Assembly (NCBI RefSeq): GCF_036016755.1
Contig: NZ_JAYXIH010000010.1
Coordinates: 44,149-108,148, forward strand
From: Aurantimonas coralicida_A
GTDB lineage: Bacteria; Pseudomonadota; Alphaproteobacteria; Rhizobiales; Rhizobiaceae
Reading direction: 5' to 3'
Length of the DNA: 64,000 nucleotides
Within the stretch, counting starts at the first letter, position 1, and every line of letters begins with the position of its first letter. The notes beneath the pieces were generated by a model. The model saw only the letters and a list, made by a program, of their open reading frames with translations. It ran no database searches and had not been told where the DNA came from. Shown one piece after another: positions 23,832 to 35,994 of the stretch. The position numbers were made by a program, and so were the translations under genes.

Positions 23832-25196
23832 ATGACCGTCCAGCCGAACTCGATCGAGGCGCGCGACATCGCGTTCCACCTGCACAGCTACACCAATGCC
23901 CGTAAGCATGAAGCGAACGGCCCGGTGGTGATCGACAAGGGCGAGGGGGTCTACGTCACCGACACCGACGGCAACCGCTATATCGAGGCGATGGCGGGGC
24001 TGTGGAGCGTCGCCGTCGGTTTCGGCGAAAAGCGCCTGGTCGACGCCGCGGCGAAGCAGATGGGCAAGCTGCCCTACTACCACACCTTCACCCACAAATC
24101 GCATACGCCTGCGATCGAACTCGCCGAGAAGCTGGTCGCCATGGCGCCAGTGCCGATGTCGAAGGCCTATTTCACCAATTCCGGCTCCGAAGCCAACGAC
24201 ACGATGATGAAGTTGGTGCGCTATCGCTCCAACGCGCTCGGTCAGCCGCAGAAGAAGAAGTTCATTAGCCGGATGCGCGGCTATCACGGCGTCACGCTGG
24301 CCTCGGCCAGCCTGACCGGCCTCGTCAACAATCACCGCGATTTCGACCTGCCGATCGAAGGCGTCCTGCACACGACCTGCCCACATTACTGGCGCGAGGG
24401 CCGCGACGGCGAGAGCGAAGAGGATTTCGCCACACGCTGCGCCGAGGATCTCGAAGCGATGATCCAGGCGGAGGGGCCGGAGACGATTGCCGCCTTCATC
24501 GGCGAGCCGGTGATGGGCGCGGGCGGCGTCGTGGTGCCGCCGGCGACCTACTGGGAGAAAATCCAGGCTGTGCTCAAGCGGCACGATATCCTGCTGGTCG
24601 CCGACGAGGTGATCTGCGGGTTCGGGCGCACGGGGCAGATGTTCGGATCGCAGACCTATGGGATCGAGCCGGACATCATGACGCTGTCGAAGGCGCTGTC
24701 CTCGTCCTATCTGCCGATCTCCGCGCTGCTGATCAACGAAAAGGTCTATGGGCCGATCGCCGACCGGTCGGCCGAGATCGGCACGCTCGGTACCGGCTAT
24801 ACGGCGTCCGGTCACCCGGTGGCGGCGGCGGTGGCGCTGGAGAACCTCAAGATCATCGAAGAGCGCGATCTTGTCGGCAACGCCCGCGAGATGGGCGTTC
24901 ACCTTCAGGCGGGCCTCAAGTCGCTCGAAGATCATCCGCTGATCGGGGAGGCTCGCGGCGTCGGGCTGATCGGCGCGATCGAGCTGGTCACGGACAAAAA
25001 GGCGAAGGTCGCGATGCAGCCGCCCGGCGCGATGGCGGCGCAAGCCTTCGCCATCCTGCAGAAGAACGGCGTCATCTCGCGGGCTATCGGCGATGCTTTG
25101 GCCTTCTGCCCGCCGCTGATCATCGAGGCCGGGCACATCGACACGATCGTCGAGACGACGCGGCGCAGTCTGGACGAATTGCAGGCGAGCCTTTGA
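23832..25196 (+). CDS. Class III omega-aminotransferase
   Basis: This is a PLP-dependent aminotransferase of the class III fold, transferring amino groups from omega-amines such as putrescine or beta-alanine to pyruvate or 2-oxoglutarate. The 454-residue protein shows the cofactor-binding NSGSEANDTMMK, RGYHGVTLAS, LVADEVICGFGRTG with the PLP Asp, and the Schiff-base Lys in TLSKALSSSYLP. Length and motifs fit the SpuC / beta-alanine-pyruvate subgroup. Exact substrate cannot be read from sequence. It stands alone between an sRNA-like unit and a toxin-antitoxin pair. Confidence 0.85.
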   Translation: MTVQPNSIEARDIAFHLHSYTNARKHEANGPVVIDKGEGVYVTDTDGNRYIEAMAGLWSVAVGFGEKRLVDAAAKQMGKLPYYHTFTHKSHTPAIELAEKLVAMAPVPMSKAYFTNSGSEANDTMMKLVRYRSNALGQPQKKKFISRMRGYHGVTLASASLTGLVNNHRDFDLPIEGVLHTTCPHYWREGRDGESEEDFATRCAEDLEAMIQAEGPETIAAFIGEPVMGAGGVVVPPATYWEKIQAVLKRHDILLVADEVICGFGRTGQMFGSQTYGIEPDIMTLSKALSSSYLPISALLINEKVYGPIADRSAEIGTLGTGYTASGHPVAAAVALENLKIIEERDLVGNAREMGVHLQAGLKSLEDHPLIGEARGVGLIGAIELVTDKKAKVAMQPPGAMAAQAFAILQKNGVISRAIGDALAFCPPLIIEAGHIDTIVETTRRSLDELQASL

Positions 25197-25261
25197 AGCG
25201 GCGGTAGCGCGGAGAGGATGCCGACGTTCTCCACGCGTCGTCATCCTTCCTCTCACGCGTC

Positions 25262-25282
25262 GTCCCGGCCTTGCGCCGGGAC
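25262..25282. repeat. Palindromic repeat, possible REP-like or terminator element
   Basis: GTCCCGGC (25262-25269) and GCCGGGAC (25275-25282) form an 8-bp stem with CTTGC between. CACGCGTCGTC occurs just upstream and again in part at 25237-25245. Such GTCCCGG stems are often dispersed in rhizobial genomes. Here it lies between convergent genes and may end both transcripts. Confidence 0.45.
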
Positions 25283-25326
25283 CCATTCCAGGCCGTGCGA
25301 GCCACATTTGCGCGGTCGGCTCGCGA

Positions 25327-25602
25327 TTATCCCTCGACATACTCATGCAGGATCGAGTTGATCAACGTCTGGTAGGGCATGCCCTTTTCGGCTGCCTTGG
25401 TCTTCAGTCGGGCCAGATCGCGTTCGGGAATGGCGATGGAAATGCGCCGTCGCTTGCCGTCGAGCGTGGCCCGCGCAATCTCGGCCCAAAGCGCCCGTTG
25501 TGTTTCGATATCGCCAACCGACACCCACTCGCCATTTTCGCTCGCCTCGTAGTCCTCGCGCTCGTCGTCGCTGATGATCGGCTTCGGCTCGGGTCGCTTC
25601 AT
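25327..25602 (-). CDS. BrnA/CopG-like antitoxin
   Basis: The 91-residue protein has an acidic N-terminal toxin-binding part and a C-terminal ribbon-helix-helix: KRRRISIAIPERDLARLKTKAAEKGMPYQTLINSILHEYVEG is the RHH region (only its motifs RISIAIPE and YQTLINSILHEY are diagnostic). It overlaps the preceding toxin gene by four bases, the classical type II arrangement with toxin first, as in BrnTA. It probably neutralises the toxin and represses the operon through the palindrome at 25891-25902. Confidence 0.75.
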   Translation of the reverse strand: MKRPEPKPIISDDEREDYEASENGEWVSVGDIETQRALWAEIARATLDGKRRRISIAIPERDLARLKTKAAEKGMPYQTLINSILHEYVEG

Positions 25603-25874
25603 GATTTTTCCCCCATAAAGGTACGGGTTGCCTTGCGGCTCGGAAACATCGTTTTCAGAAAGATGCCGCCGTCCTGCTCCACGAAGGGCACTACCCATAT
25701 ATAGTCATCGATCAGAACCAGCAGTTGCTGTTGATGCGCATAGCGCGTGCGGCTTGGATGGGCGCGTCTTTCGACAAGCGCCCCTTCGCTGAGCGCCACC
25801 AAGACACGCTCGAACCCGAAGCCGTAGCGGGTCTTGAGCGCCGCATTCTTTCCCGGATTCCACTCGATCGTCAT
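25599..25874 (-). CDS. BrnT-like toxin of a type II toxin-antitoxin pair
   Basis: BrnT-type toxins are small RelE-fold ribonucleases that stop translation. The 91-residue product starts MTIEWNPGKNAALKTRYGFGFERV, matching the BrnT opening (WxxxKxxxNxxKHGxxF) only loosely, and contains VLIDDYIWVVPFVEQDG and a basic C-terminal stretch. Order toxin-antitoxin with a 4-bp overlap fits. The start at 25874 is preferred; the frame is open upstream to 26045 but that part is not toxin-like. Family membership is likely, specific subfamily less sure. Confidence 0.65.
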   Translation of the reverse strand: MTIEWNPGKNAALKTRYGFGFERVLVALSEGALVERRAHPSRTRYAHQQQLLVLIDDYIWVVPFVEQDGGIFLKTMFPSRKATRTFMGEKS

Positions 25875-25890
25875 ATCGCTAATATGCTTG

Positions 25891-25902
25891 GAATATATAT
25901 TC
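25891..25902. promoter_or_regulatory. Palindrome upstream of the toxin-antitoxin pair
   Basis: GAATATATATTC is a perfect 12-bp palindrome 17 bp before the toxin start, in an AT-rich stretch. It is a likely autoregulatory operator for the ribbon-helix-helix antitoxin; inferred. Confidence 0.45.
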
Positions 25903-26009
25903 TCTTGCAAGACGCCGCAGAAAGATTCCTCCCCCCGTTCCTCCTCCCTCATGATGGTCCCAGCGCCAACTCCTCGTGAGCCAGGCGACGGGACGGTCGA
26001 GAGGATTTG

Positions 26010-26031
26010 TTGACATAAGCATATCTTTATG
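26010..26031 (+). promoter_or_regulatory. metH promoter region with operator-like palindrome
   Basis: TTGACA (26010-26015) is a good minus-35 element. It overlaps an imperfect palindrome, CATAAGCATATCTTTATG (26014-26031), 35 bp before metH. CATAAAGATAT-type palindromes resemble SahR sites that control methionine-cycle genes in proteobacteria; that likeness is from memory and should be tested. Confidence 0.4.
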
Positions 26032-26065
26032 TGATCTGCGGGCAAGAAACGGGATCGATGACGCT

Positions 26066-29851
<3,786 letters not shown>

Positions 29852-30160
29852 GCGGGGCAATCCGGATACATGACGATCGCCGTGGAGACCCAACCCACCT
29901 TTGCAGCGTACCCAGCGCGAAAATTTCTCACAAGCGAGCGGGAATTTGGAACGCACGACGCTGCGATGCGGTATCGGGGGGACTATATACTGTCGTGACG
30001 ATCAGTGAGGCGGCGAGGTCGCGGGCGGTGCGGCAACCGTTTCTCCCGACAAACGGGATGGAAGAGCCGGCGGCAGACGGGCGCGAGCGCTTACGCCGGA
30101 TGGGCGGATCGCTGTGAGTGGTGCAACGCGCCGATTGCGAATGGAAAAGGACGAAACCCG
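29852..30160. other. Intergenic region metH to fpr
   Basis: No gene is evident in 309 bp. ACTATATACTG around 29982-29992 is AT-rich and could be a minus-10 region for fpr. The short ORFs through it are Arg-rich and unlikely. Confidence 0.35.
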
Positions 30161-30985
30161 ATGAGTTCTCTCGCTCTCCAGATGGAACGTACGCCGGAAA
30201 CCGCCTTTCCGATTCCGGCAGGTGTTTTCGCTGAAACGGTGACGTCGGTCACGCACTACACGGACAGCTTGTTCTCGTTCCGCATCTCCCGGCCGCAGAG
30301 CTTCCGGTTCCGCTCGGGCGAATTCGTCATGATCGGGCTGCCGAACGCGGAGAAGCCTGTTTTTCGCGCCTATTCGATCGCCAGCCCATCCTGGGACGAG
30401 GAACTGGAGTTCTTCTCGATCAAAGTGCCCGACGGTCCCCTGACCGAGCATCTGCAGAAGATTACCGTTGGCGACACCGTGCTGATGCGCAAGAAGTCGA
30501 CCGGCACGCTGGTGCTCGACGCGCTGAAGCCCGGAAAACGGCTGTTCCTGTTCTCCACTGGCACCGGTATCGCGCCTTTCGCGGGAGTGGTTCGCGATCC
30601 CGAGACCTACGAGAAGTTCGAGCAGGTGATCCTCACCCAGACCTGCCGGTTCGAGGCCGAACTGGCTTACGGGCGGGATCTGGTCGAGGCGGCCCGTTCG
30701 GACGAGCTGATGAGCGAATTCATCGGCGACAAGCTGCTGTTTCACGCCAGCGCGACGCGGGAGGGCGAAACCCGCCGTCACCGGATCACCACGCTGATCG
30801 AGACCGGTCGCCTGTTCGACCAACTCGGCATTCCGCCACTCGATCCGACCGATGACCGGGCGATGATCTGCGGCTCCATGGCGATGCTGAAGGATACAGA
30901 GAGACTGCTCGACGCACGCGGCTTCGTGGAAGGCGCCAACAGCCGGCCGGAAACCTATGTGGTGGAGCGGGCGTTCGTCGACTGA
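30161..30985 (+). CDS. fpr: Ferredoxin-NADP reductase
   Basis: This FAD enzyme exchanges electrons between NADPH and ferredoxin or flavodoxin. The 274-residue protein contains the FAD motif RAYSIASPSWD, the phosphate-binding and NADP segment FSTGTGIAPFAGVVRDP, ICGSMAMLKDTE, and the C-terminal tail ETYVVERAFVD typical of bacterial subclass I enzymes. The start at 30161 follows a purine-rich AAAAGGACG. It may supply electrons for MetH reactivation or stress responses; context gives no proof. Confidence 0.9.
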   Translation: MSSLALQMERTPETAFPIPAGVFAETVTSVTHYTDSLFSFRISRPQSFRFRSGEFVMIGLPNAEKPVFRAYSIASPSWDEELEFFSIKVPDGPLTEHLQKITVGDTVLMRKKSTGTLVLDALKPGKRLFLFSTGTGIAPFAGVVRDPETYEKFEQVILTQTCRFEAELAYGRDLVEAARSDELMSEFIGDKLLFHASATREGETRRHRITTLIETGRLFDQLGIPPLDPTDDRAMICGSMAMLKDTERLLDARGFVEGANSRPETYVVERAFVD

Positions 30986-31060
30986 GGCGGGCTGCTCAAG
31001 CCGACAGCGTCGTCGCCGGCGCTGCTTGACAGGATGCGCCGGGAGCGGCACGGCGACTTT

Positions 31061-32203
31061 ATGAGCCAATCTCCCCACACCGGCCTGAAGGTCCTGGAAC
31101 TCGCCCGCATCCTGGCCGGACCGTGGATCGGTCAGACGCTGGCCGATCTCGGTGCTGACGTGATCAAGGTGGAGAGCCCAGCCGGTGACGATACGCGCGG
31201 CTGGGGACCCCCTTTCATCGAACGGGACGGCGAGCGGACGGCCGCCTATTTCCACGCCTGCAATCGGGGCAAGCGGTCGGTGGTGGCGGATTTTGCCACC
31301 AAGGAGGGGCGGGCGCAGGTTCGCGAATTGGCGTCCGAGGCGGACGTTCTGATCGAAAATTTCAAGGTCGGCGGCCTGAAGAAATACGGCCTCGACTACG
31401 ACAGCCTCAAATCCGTCAATCCACGCCTCGTCTATTGCTCGGTCACCGGCTTCGGCCAGGACGGACCCTATGCGGGCCGGGCCGGCTACGATTTCATGAT
31501 CCAGGGCATGGGCGGAATCATGAGCCTGACCGGAGCGCCGGACGGCGAGCCGCAAAAAATCGGCGTCGCCTTCGCCGATATCTTCACCGGGCTGTATGGG
31601 ACGATCGCCATCCAGGCGGCGTTGGCCGATCGCGAGCGGACGGGCCGCGGCCAGTTCGTCGATATGGCCCTCTATGACTGCATGGCCGGAGTCCTCGCCA
31701 ACCAGGCGCTGAACTACTTCGCCACAGGGGTCGCGCCGCGACGACTCGGCAACGCCCATCCCAATATCGTGCCCTACCAGGTCTTTCCGGTCGTCGACGG
31801 CCACCTCATCGTCGCCTGCGGCAATGACCGCCAATTCGAGCGGCTCTGCGGCGTGCTCGGATTGGGTGATCTGGCCATGGACGAACGCTATCGGACCAAC
31901 GAGGCGCGGGTCGCGAACCGCGACGCGCTCACGCCGATCCTGACGGCGACGATCGCTGCGCGGACGCGCGACGACCTCCTGGCGGGACTCGAGGCGGTCG
32001 GAGTGCCGGCCGGACCGATCAATGATGTCGCGGGCGTTTTCTCCGATCCGCAAATCCTGCATCGAAACATGAAGATTGCGCCACAAGGCATTGCTGGCGT
32101 TCGTACTCCGATCGTTTACGGAGACGCCGAACTTTCCCTGGACCGGCCGGCGCCGAAGCTCGGCGAGCACCAGGGCGCGCGCTTCGGCCTCGCCGCTGAC
32201 TAA
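31061..32203 (+). CDS. Class III CoA-transferase (CaiB/BaiF family)
   Basis: Family III CoA-transferases move CoA between carboxylic acids via an aspartyl-CoA intermediate. The 380-residue protein shows the N-terminal LKVLELARILAGPWIGQTLADLGADVIKVE signature in short blocks (LELARILAGP, LADLGADVIKVE), GGLKKYGLDYDSL, SVTGFGQDGPY and the active-site region VDMALYDCM with the catalytic Asp. The substrate cannot be inferred. ATG 31061 is preferred over an in-frame ATG at 31034. It lies alone between fpr and the min operon. Confidence 0.85.
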   Translation: MSQSPHTGLKVLELARILAGPWIGQTLADLGADVIKVESPAGDDTRGWGPPFIERDGERTAAYFHACNRGKRSVVADFATKEGRAQVRELASEADVLIENFKVGGLKKYGLDYDSLKSVNPRLVYCSVTGFGQDGPYAGRAGYDFMIQGMGGIMSLTGAPDGEPQKIGVAFADIFTGLYGTIAIQAALADRERTGRGQFVDMALYDCMAGVLANQALNYFATGVAPRRLGNAHPNIVPYQVFPVVDGHLIVACGNDRQFERLCGVLGLGDLAMDERYRTNEARVANRDALTPILTATIAARTRDDLLAGLEAVGVPAGPINDVAGVFSDPQILHRNMKIAPQGIAGVRTPIVYGDAELSLDRPAPKLGEHQGARFGLAAD

Positions 32204-32363
32204 GCCGGCGGATCAGGCAAGGTGGCAGTTTTCCGGCGCGCAATCCGCTCGCTGGCCACGCTTGAGATGGATGCCTCGGTAGGGACCATTTGCGATCTCG
32301 GGATCGACACAATCGGCCTCCACAGCGGGCGGACTCGCGTCAGCCCGGCGCAGGCTCCGCGCG

Positions 32364-32379
32364 TTAAGCACTGGTTAAC
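32364..32379 (+). promoter_or_regulatory. Consensus CtrA binding site upstream of minC
   Basis: TTAAGCACTGGTTAAC is an exact TTAA-N7-TTAAC CtrA box, 44 bp before the minC ATG. A further TTAACC lies at 32414-32419. CtrA control of minCDE is documented in Sinorhizobium. With ctrA itself in this window, the link is well founded. Confidence 0.75.
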
Positions 32380-32422
32380 CCCATCCCGCTTAGATCGCCG
32401 TAGCAACCGAAAATTAACCGAG

Positions 32423-33184
32423 ATGACCAAGACCCTAACCGATACCCGCCCGATCCGACTCAAGGGCCGCTCGTTTCTCGCCCTCGTTCTCGCGCCGGAA
32501 CTTCCCTTCGACGCGTGGCTGACCCGGCTCGACGACCTTGCCGCCCGCTCCACCGGTTTTTTCCTGGGGCGGCCGATCGTGCTCGACGTCGACGGGCTCG
32601 ATATCGACCAGCCGCAGTTGAAGGAGCTGATCGGCGAACTCGGCGAGCGCAGTGTGCGGATCATGGGGATCGAAGGCGCGCGCGCGTCGCTGCTCGGCTT
32701 CGGTATGCCGCCGGCGATGAAGGGCGGCAGACCTGCCGCCGATTTCGAACCACCGGTGGCTGAGTCCGCGCCGAAAAAGACGGAATCGACGAAATCCAAG
32801 ACGGCGAGCAAACCGGCCACCGCGCAGGCACCCGACCCGCAGCCGGTCAAGGCGATGCCGTCGATCATCATTACGGAGCCGGTGCGTTCCGGCCAGTCGG
32901 TGATCTTTCCCGAGGGCGACGTGACCATTCTGGGATCGGTGGCATCGGGGTCGGAGGTCGTCGCCGGCGGTTCGATCCACGTCTACGGAACGCTTCGGGG
33001 CAGGGCGATGGCGGGATCTGTCGGCAACGCTTCGGCGCGGATCTTCTGCCGCAAGCTCGAAGCCGAGCTGGTGGCGATCGACGGTCTCTACAAGACGGCC
33101 GAGGACATGGAACCGACATACCGCGGCCAGGCCGTCCAGGTCTGGCTCGAAGGCGATACGATCAAGGCGGAAATTCTGGGCTGA
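32423..33184 (+). CDS. minC: Septum-site inhibitor MinC
   Basis: MinC inhibits FtsZ assembly away from midcell. The 253-residue protein has the N-terminal FtsZ-inhibitory domain (about 1-105, including IRLKGRSFLALVLAPE) and a Pro/Lys/Ala-rich linker (about 112-145). The C-terminal beta-helix domain has the MinD-binding signature RSGQSVIFPEGDVTILGSV and GGSIHVYGTLRGRAMAG. It heads minCDE, with 32 bp to minD, and sits behind a consensus CtrA box. The start at ATG 32423 is the first with family homology. Confidence 0.95.
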   Translation: MTKTLTDTRPIRLKGRSFLALVLAPELPFDAWLTRLDDLAARSTGFFLGRPIVLDVDGLDIDQPQLKELIGELGERSVRIMGIEGARASLLGFGMPPAMKGGRPAADFEPPVAESAPKKTESTKSKTASKPATAQAPDPQPVKAMPSIIITEPVRSGQSVIFPEGDVTILGSVASGSEVVAGGSIHVYGTLRGRAMAGSVGNASARIFCRKLEAELVAIDGLYKTAEDMEPTYRGQAVQVWLEGDTIKAEILG

Positions 33185-33216
33185 GGCTGCAAGCGGCCGG
33201 AAAGCAGGAGAGCGAG

Positions 33217-34032
33217 ATGGCAAAAGTAATCGTGGTGACCTCGGGCAAGGGAGGCGTTGGCAAGACGACCTCCACCGCCGCGCTAGGGGCGGCGCTGGCC
33301 CAGCGCGGAGAGAAGACGGTGGTCGTCGATTTCGACGTCGGCCTGCGCAATCTCGATCTCGTCATGGGAGCCGAGCGGCGCGTGGTCTACGACCTCATCA
33401 ACGTTGTCCAGGGCGACGCGAAGCTGACGCAGGCGCTGATCCGCGACAAGCGTCTCGAGACGCTCTTTCTGCTGCCGGCCTCGCAGACGCGCGACAAGGA
33501 CAACCTCACGTCCGAGGGCGTCGAACTGGTGATGGAAGAGTTGAAAAAGACCTTCGACTGGGTGATCTGCGACAGTCCGGCCGGCATCGAACGGGGCGCG
33601 ACACTCGCCATGCGCCATGCCGACGTCGCTGTCGTCGTCACCAATCCGGAAGTGTCTTCGGTGCGCGACTCGGACCGGATCATCGGTTTGCTCGATTCCA
33701 AGACCGCCAAGGCGGAGCGCGGCGAGCGGATCGAGAAACATCTGTTGTTGACCCGCTACGACCCCGCCCGTGCCGAGCGCGGCGACATGCTGAAGGTGGA
33801 GGACGTTCTCGACATCCTGTCGATCCCGCTCCTCGGCATTATCCCCGAGAGCATGGATGTGTTGCGGGCGTCGAATCTCGGAACGCCGGTGACGCTTGGC
33901 GAGAATCAGAGCGCGCCGGCTCTCGCCTACAGAGACGCCGCCCGTCGCCTTGCCGGCGAACAGGTGCCGATGTCGATACCCGGCGAGAGGCGCGGCCTGT
34001 TTGGCAAACTCTTCGGACGGAGGGCGGCATGA
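33217..34032 (+). CDS. minD: Septum-site ATPase MinD
   Basis: MinD is a membrane-cycling ATPase that recruits MinC. The 271-residue protein has the deviant Walker A GKGGVGKTTS, switch I and II regions (VVDFDVGLRNLDLVMG, VICDSPAGIERGA) and the C-terminal amphipathic membrane-targeting helix RRGLFGKLFGRRAA. AGGAGAG precedes the ATG. Its last four bases overlap minE. Confidence 0.97.
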   Translation: MAKVIVVTSGKGGVGKTTSTAALGAALAQRGEKTVVVDFDVGLRNLDLVMGAERRVVYDLINVVQGDAKLTQALIRDKRLETLFLLPASQTRDKDNLTSEGVELVMEELKKTFDWVICDSPAGIERGATLAMRHADVAVVVTNPEVSSVRDSDRIIGLLDSKTAKAERGERIEKHLLLTRYDPARAERGDMLKVEDVLDILSIPLLGIIPESMDVLRASNLGTPVTLGENQSAPALAYRDAARRLAGEQVPMSIPGERRGLFGKLFGRRAA

Positions 34033-34292
34033 GCCTTTTCAGTTTCTTCAGCAAACAGACCTCGGCGCCGATGGCGCGCGAGCGCCTGCAGATACTGCTC
34101 GCGCACGAACGGGCGACGGTCGGGCACTCCGATCTCGTGGCCCTGCTTCGGGAGGAAATTCTGGCCGTCATCGCCAAGCATGTGCAGGTCGATGGCGACA
34201 TGGTGAGCGTCAAAATGGATCGCGGCGAGAACGTTTCGACCCTCGAGGTCGATATCGAGATTCCCACGACCGCCAGCGTGCGGGCGGCCTGA
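34029..34292 (+). CDS. minE: MinD activator MinE
   Basis: MinE stimulates MinD ATPase and drives Min oscillation. The 87-residue protein has the N-terminal membrane/MinD-binding segment SLFSFFSKQTSAPMARERLQILLAHER and a C-terminal topological-specificity domain with VDGDMVSVKMDRGENVSTLEVDIEI. Length and motif order match the family. The ATG overlaps the minD stop (ATGA). Confidence 0.95.
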   Translation: MSLFSFFSKQTSAPMARERLQILLAHERATVGHSDLVALLREEILAVIAKHVQVDGDMVSVKMDRGENVSTLEVDIEIPTTASVRAA

Positions 34293-34359
34293 CGGCCGCT
34301 CGCCCAACGAGCCCACCGCACTCGATCGCGGCGGCTCCCGACAGGAAAAGGAAACCAGC

Positions 34360-34509
34360 ATGAGCCGAGTAACCCTCCTGGAGCGGTTGAAGGAACTGCA
34401 GCAGACGCCGAAGTTCCAGAACCGCGACATTCGCACGATCAGCTCCATTCTCTCGACCGAGGCGCTGGCCAAGCACGTCGAAGCCTGCGAGCAGGCCGCC
34501 GCGCGCTGA
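34360..34509 (+). CDS. Small 49-residue ORF downstream of minE
   Basis: ATG 34360 opens a 49-codon frame preceded by AGGAAAAGGA at fitting spacing. The peptide (starting SRVTLLERLKELQQTPKF, with TISSILSTEALAKHVEACE later) is amphipathic helix throughout with one Cys and no signal. It is 67 bp after minE on the same strand and ends before the riboswitch. Codon third positions are GC-rich as in its neighbours. I do not recognise it. Confidence 0.5.
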   Translation: MSRVTLLERLKELQQTPKFQNRDIRTISSILSTEALAKHVEACEQAAAR

Positions 34510-34675
34510 CGCCAGCTTCCTTCCATCGAAAGCGATCGAGCGGTCCGGCTGCGCATTGCGCGGCCGGGCCGCGATGCGTTTCGGACATCCTGTTTGTGCG
34601 CGAAATCGCTTGCGCCATGGGTCGCGATCGCTACTGTGACGAATTGAGCGGAAATGGGCGAAATGCCCGATCCGC

Positions 34676-34916
34676 TCGAAGGACGGTTCCCCGGCTGCCA
34701 AGCGGCTGGGGCGAAGAGGGAATGCGACGGGCCGACCCAAGCAGGGGGCCTTCATCGCAGCCGACCCCGCGACTGTAGAGCGGCGAGGTCGTCACCGCCG
34801 ACCCGTTCCGACGATGTCACCGGCATCGGCGGACGGATCGGAAAGCCACTGAAGCTTCGGCTTCGGGAAGGCGAGGCGGCGACTGAAGACCCGTGAGCCA
34901 GGAGACCTGCCGGCCT
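34676..34916 (+). ncRNA. Cobalamin riboswitch
   Basis: This region has conserved blocks of an adenosylcobalamin riboswitch in order: GAGGGAATGCGACGG, then CCCCGCGACTGTAG, GCCACTGAAGC and the B12 box GAGCCAGGAGACCTGCC at 34894-34910. The cbtB ribosome site GGAGG lies 30-35 bp after it, so control is probably at translation or by a short expression platform (CCGCCGCAATCTCGCGGCC). High B12 should lower expression of the cbtBA-cob genes. Confidence 0.9.
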
Positions 34917-34956
34917 TGGAAACCGCCGCAATCTCGCGGCCGTCACGGAGGTTGAT

Positions 34957-35133
34957 ATGACTGCAACGACCTATAGCATCGCCCAAGCCGAAGCACCGAC
35001 GCGTATCGCGACCGGACTCGCCGCGCTGGTTCTCGGAGCGTTTTTCGTCTTCGGCATCGGTTTCGCCCATTCGGCGGCGGTGCATGATACGGCGCACGAT
35101 GTCCGGCATTCCTACGGTTTCCCCTGCCACTAA
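34957..35133 (+). CDS. cbtB: CbtB, small cobalt transporter subunit
   Basis: CbtB is a one-helix protein that works with CbtA in cobalt uptake and is typically B12-regulated. The 58-residue product has one membrane helix (GLAALVLGAFFVFGIGFAHS) followed by a His-rich tail (AVHDTAHDVRHSYGFPCH), the family metal-binding motif. It sits directly behind a cobalamin riboswitch with GGAGG before the ATG. Confidence 0.9.
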   Translation: MTATTYSIAQAEAPTRIATGLAALVLGAFFVFGIGFAHSAAVHDTAHDVRHSYGFPCH

Positions 35134-35142
35134 GCATTTGTT

Positions 35143-35180
35143 GCCCGGCTGCCATAGTGCGGACCGGGCTTTTGCTTTTT
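35143..35180 (+). terminator. Rho-independent terminator between cbtB and cbtA
   Basis: GCCCGG (35143-35148) pairs with CCGGGC (35164-35169) and is followed by TTTTGCTTTTT. It lies after cbtB, inside what would otherwise be one transcript, so it probably lowers read-through to cbtA and the cob genes. Confidence 0.65.
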
Positions 35181-35229
35181 CGTATCGTTCAAGGCCGCCC
35201 GACCTCGTCGGCGCGGAAGGGGTATCGTT

Positions 35230-35994
35230 ATGGTTGTAAGATTTTTGTTGGCCGCGCTGGTTGCCGGCCTGTTTGTCGGTGTCGTGATGACGCCGGTCCA
35301 ATATTTGGGCGTGGTTCCGCTCATCCTCCAAGCCGAGGAATACGAGAGCGGGGCGGCAGGACACGAGGCTGCCCGTGCCGATCTCGGCGGCCCGACGGAA
35401 AGCCAGCAAATGTCGGCGCTGTTCGGTGGCGAACTGGTTCTCGCCAATGACCACGAGACGCCAGTGCGGGCGGACGACGATACGGCGGGCGTATCTCCGT
35501 TCTTCGGCCGTTTGCTTGGCACGCTGTCGGCGAATATCGTGGCGGGCGGCGGCTTCGCGCTGATCCTTGCCGCAGTCAGCCTGCTCACCGGCCGCGCGAT
35601 CACCCGGTCGAACGGCGTTCTATGGGGTTTGGCAGGCTTTGCGACCGTGGGGCTGGCGCCCGCGCTCGGACTGCCGCCGGAACTGCCGGCGATGCCGGCC
35701 GCCGATCTGTTCGAGCGGCAGGTCTGGTGGGCGGGCGTTGTCGCGCTGACGGCGGGGGCGCTTTATCTGCTCGTGCTTCGACGCGAGATATGGGCGAAAG
35801 TCGCAGGCGTGGTGTTGCTCGCCGTGCCGCATGTAGTCGGCGCGCCGCATATCGCCGACCTTACAAGCCCGGTTCCGCCGACCCTTGCGGCGGAGTTCGC
35901 GGTCATTTCACTGGCGACGACGGCCGTGTTCTGGGTCCTGCTGGGGCTTGGCGTTGGCCTCGCGATGGACCGGTTCGGGACTCGCGCGGCGTGA
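35230..35994 (+). CDS. cbtA: CbtA, cobalt transporter membrane subunit
   Basis: CbtA is the main membrane component of the CbtAB cobalt uptake system. The 254-residue protein has about five to six membrane helices (residues 3-30, 95-120, 125-145, 160-185, 190-205, 225-250) and the family opening VVRFLLAALVAGLFVGVVMTP. Conserved His in PHVVGAPH is a probable metal-path residue. Its TGA overlaps the GTG of cobU. Confidence 0.88.
   Translation: MVVRFLLAALVAGLFVGVVMTPVQYLGVVPLILQAEEYESGAAGHEAARADLGGPTESQQMSALFGGELVLANDHETPVRADDDTAGVSPFFGRLLGTLSANIVAGGGFALILAAVSLLTGRAITRSNGVLWGLAGFATVGLAPALGLPPELPAMPAADLFERQVWWAGVVALTAGALYLLVLRREIWAKVAGVVLLAVPHVVGAPHIADLTSPVPPTLAAEFAVISLATTAVFWVLLGLGVGLAMDRFGTRAA

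Noticed and set aside
30002..32170. Minus-strand ORF of 722 codons across fpr and the CoA-transferase
   Set aside because: It spans two well-supported plus-strand genes and their intergenic gap; shadow frame.
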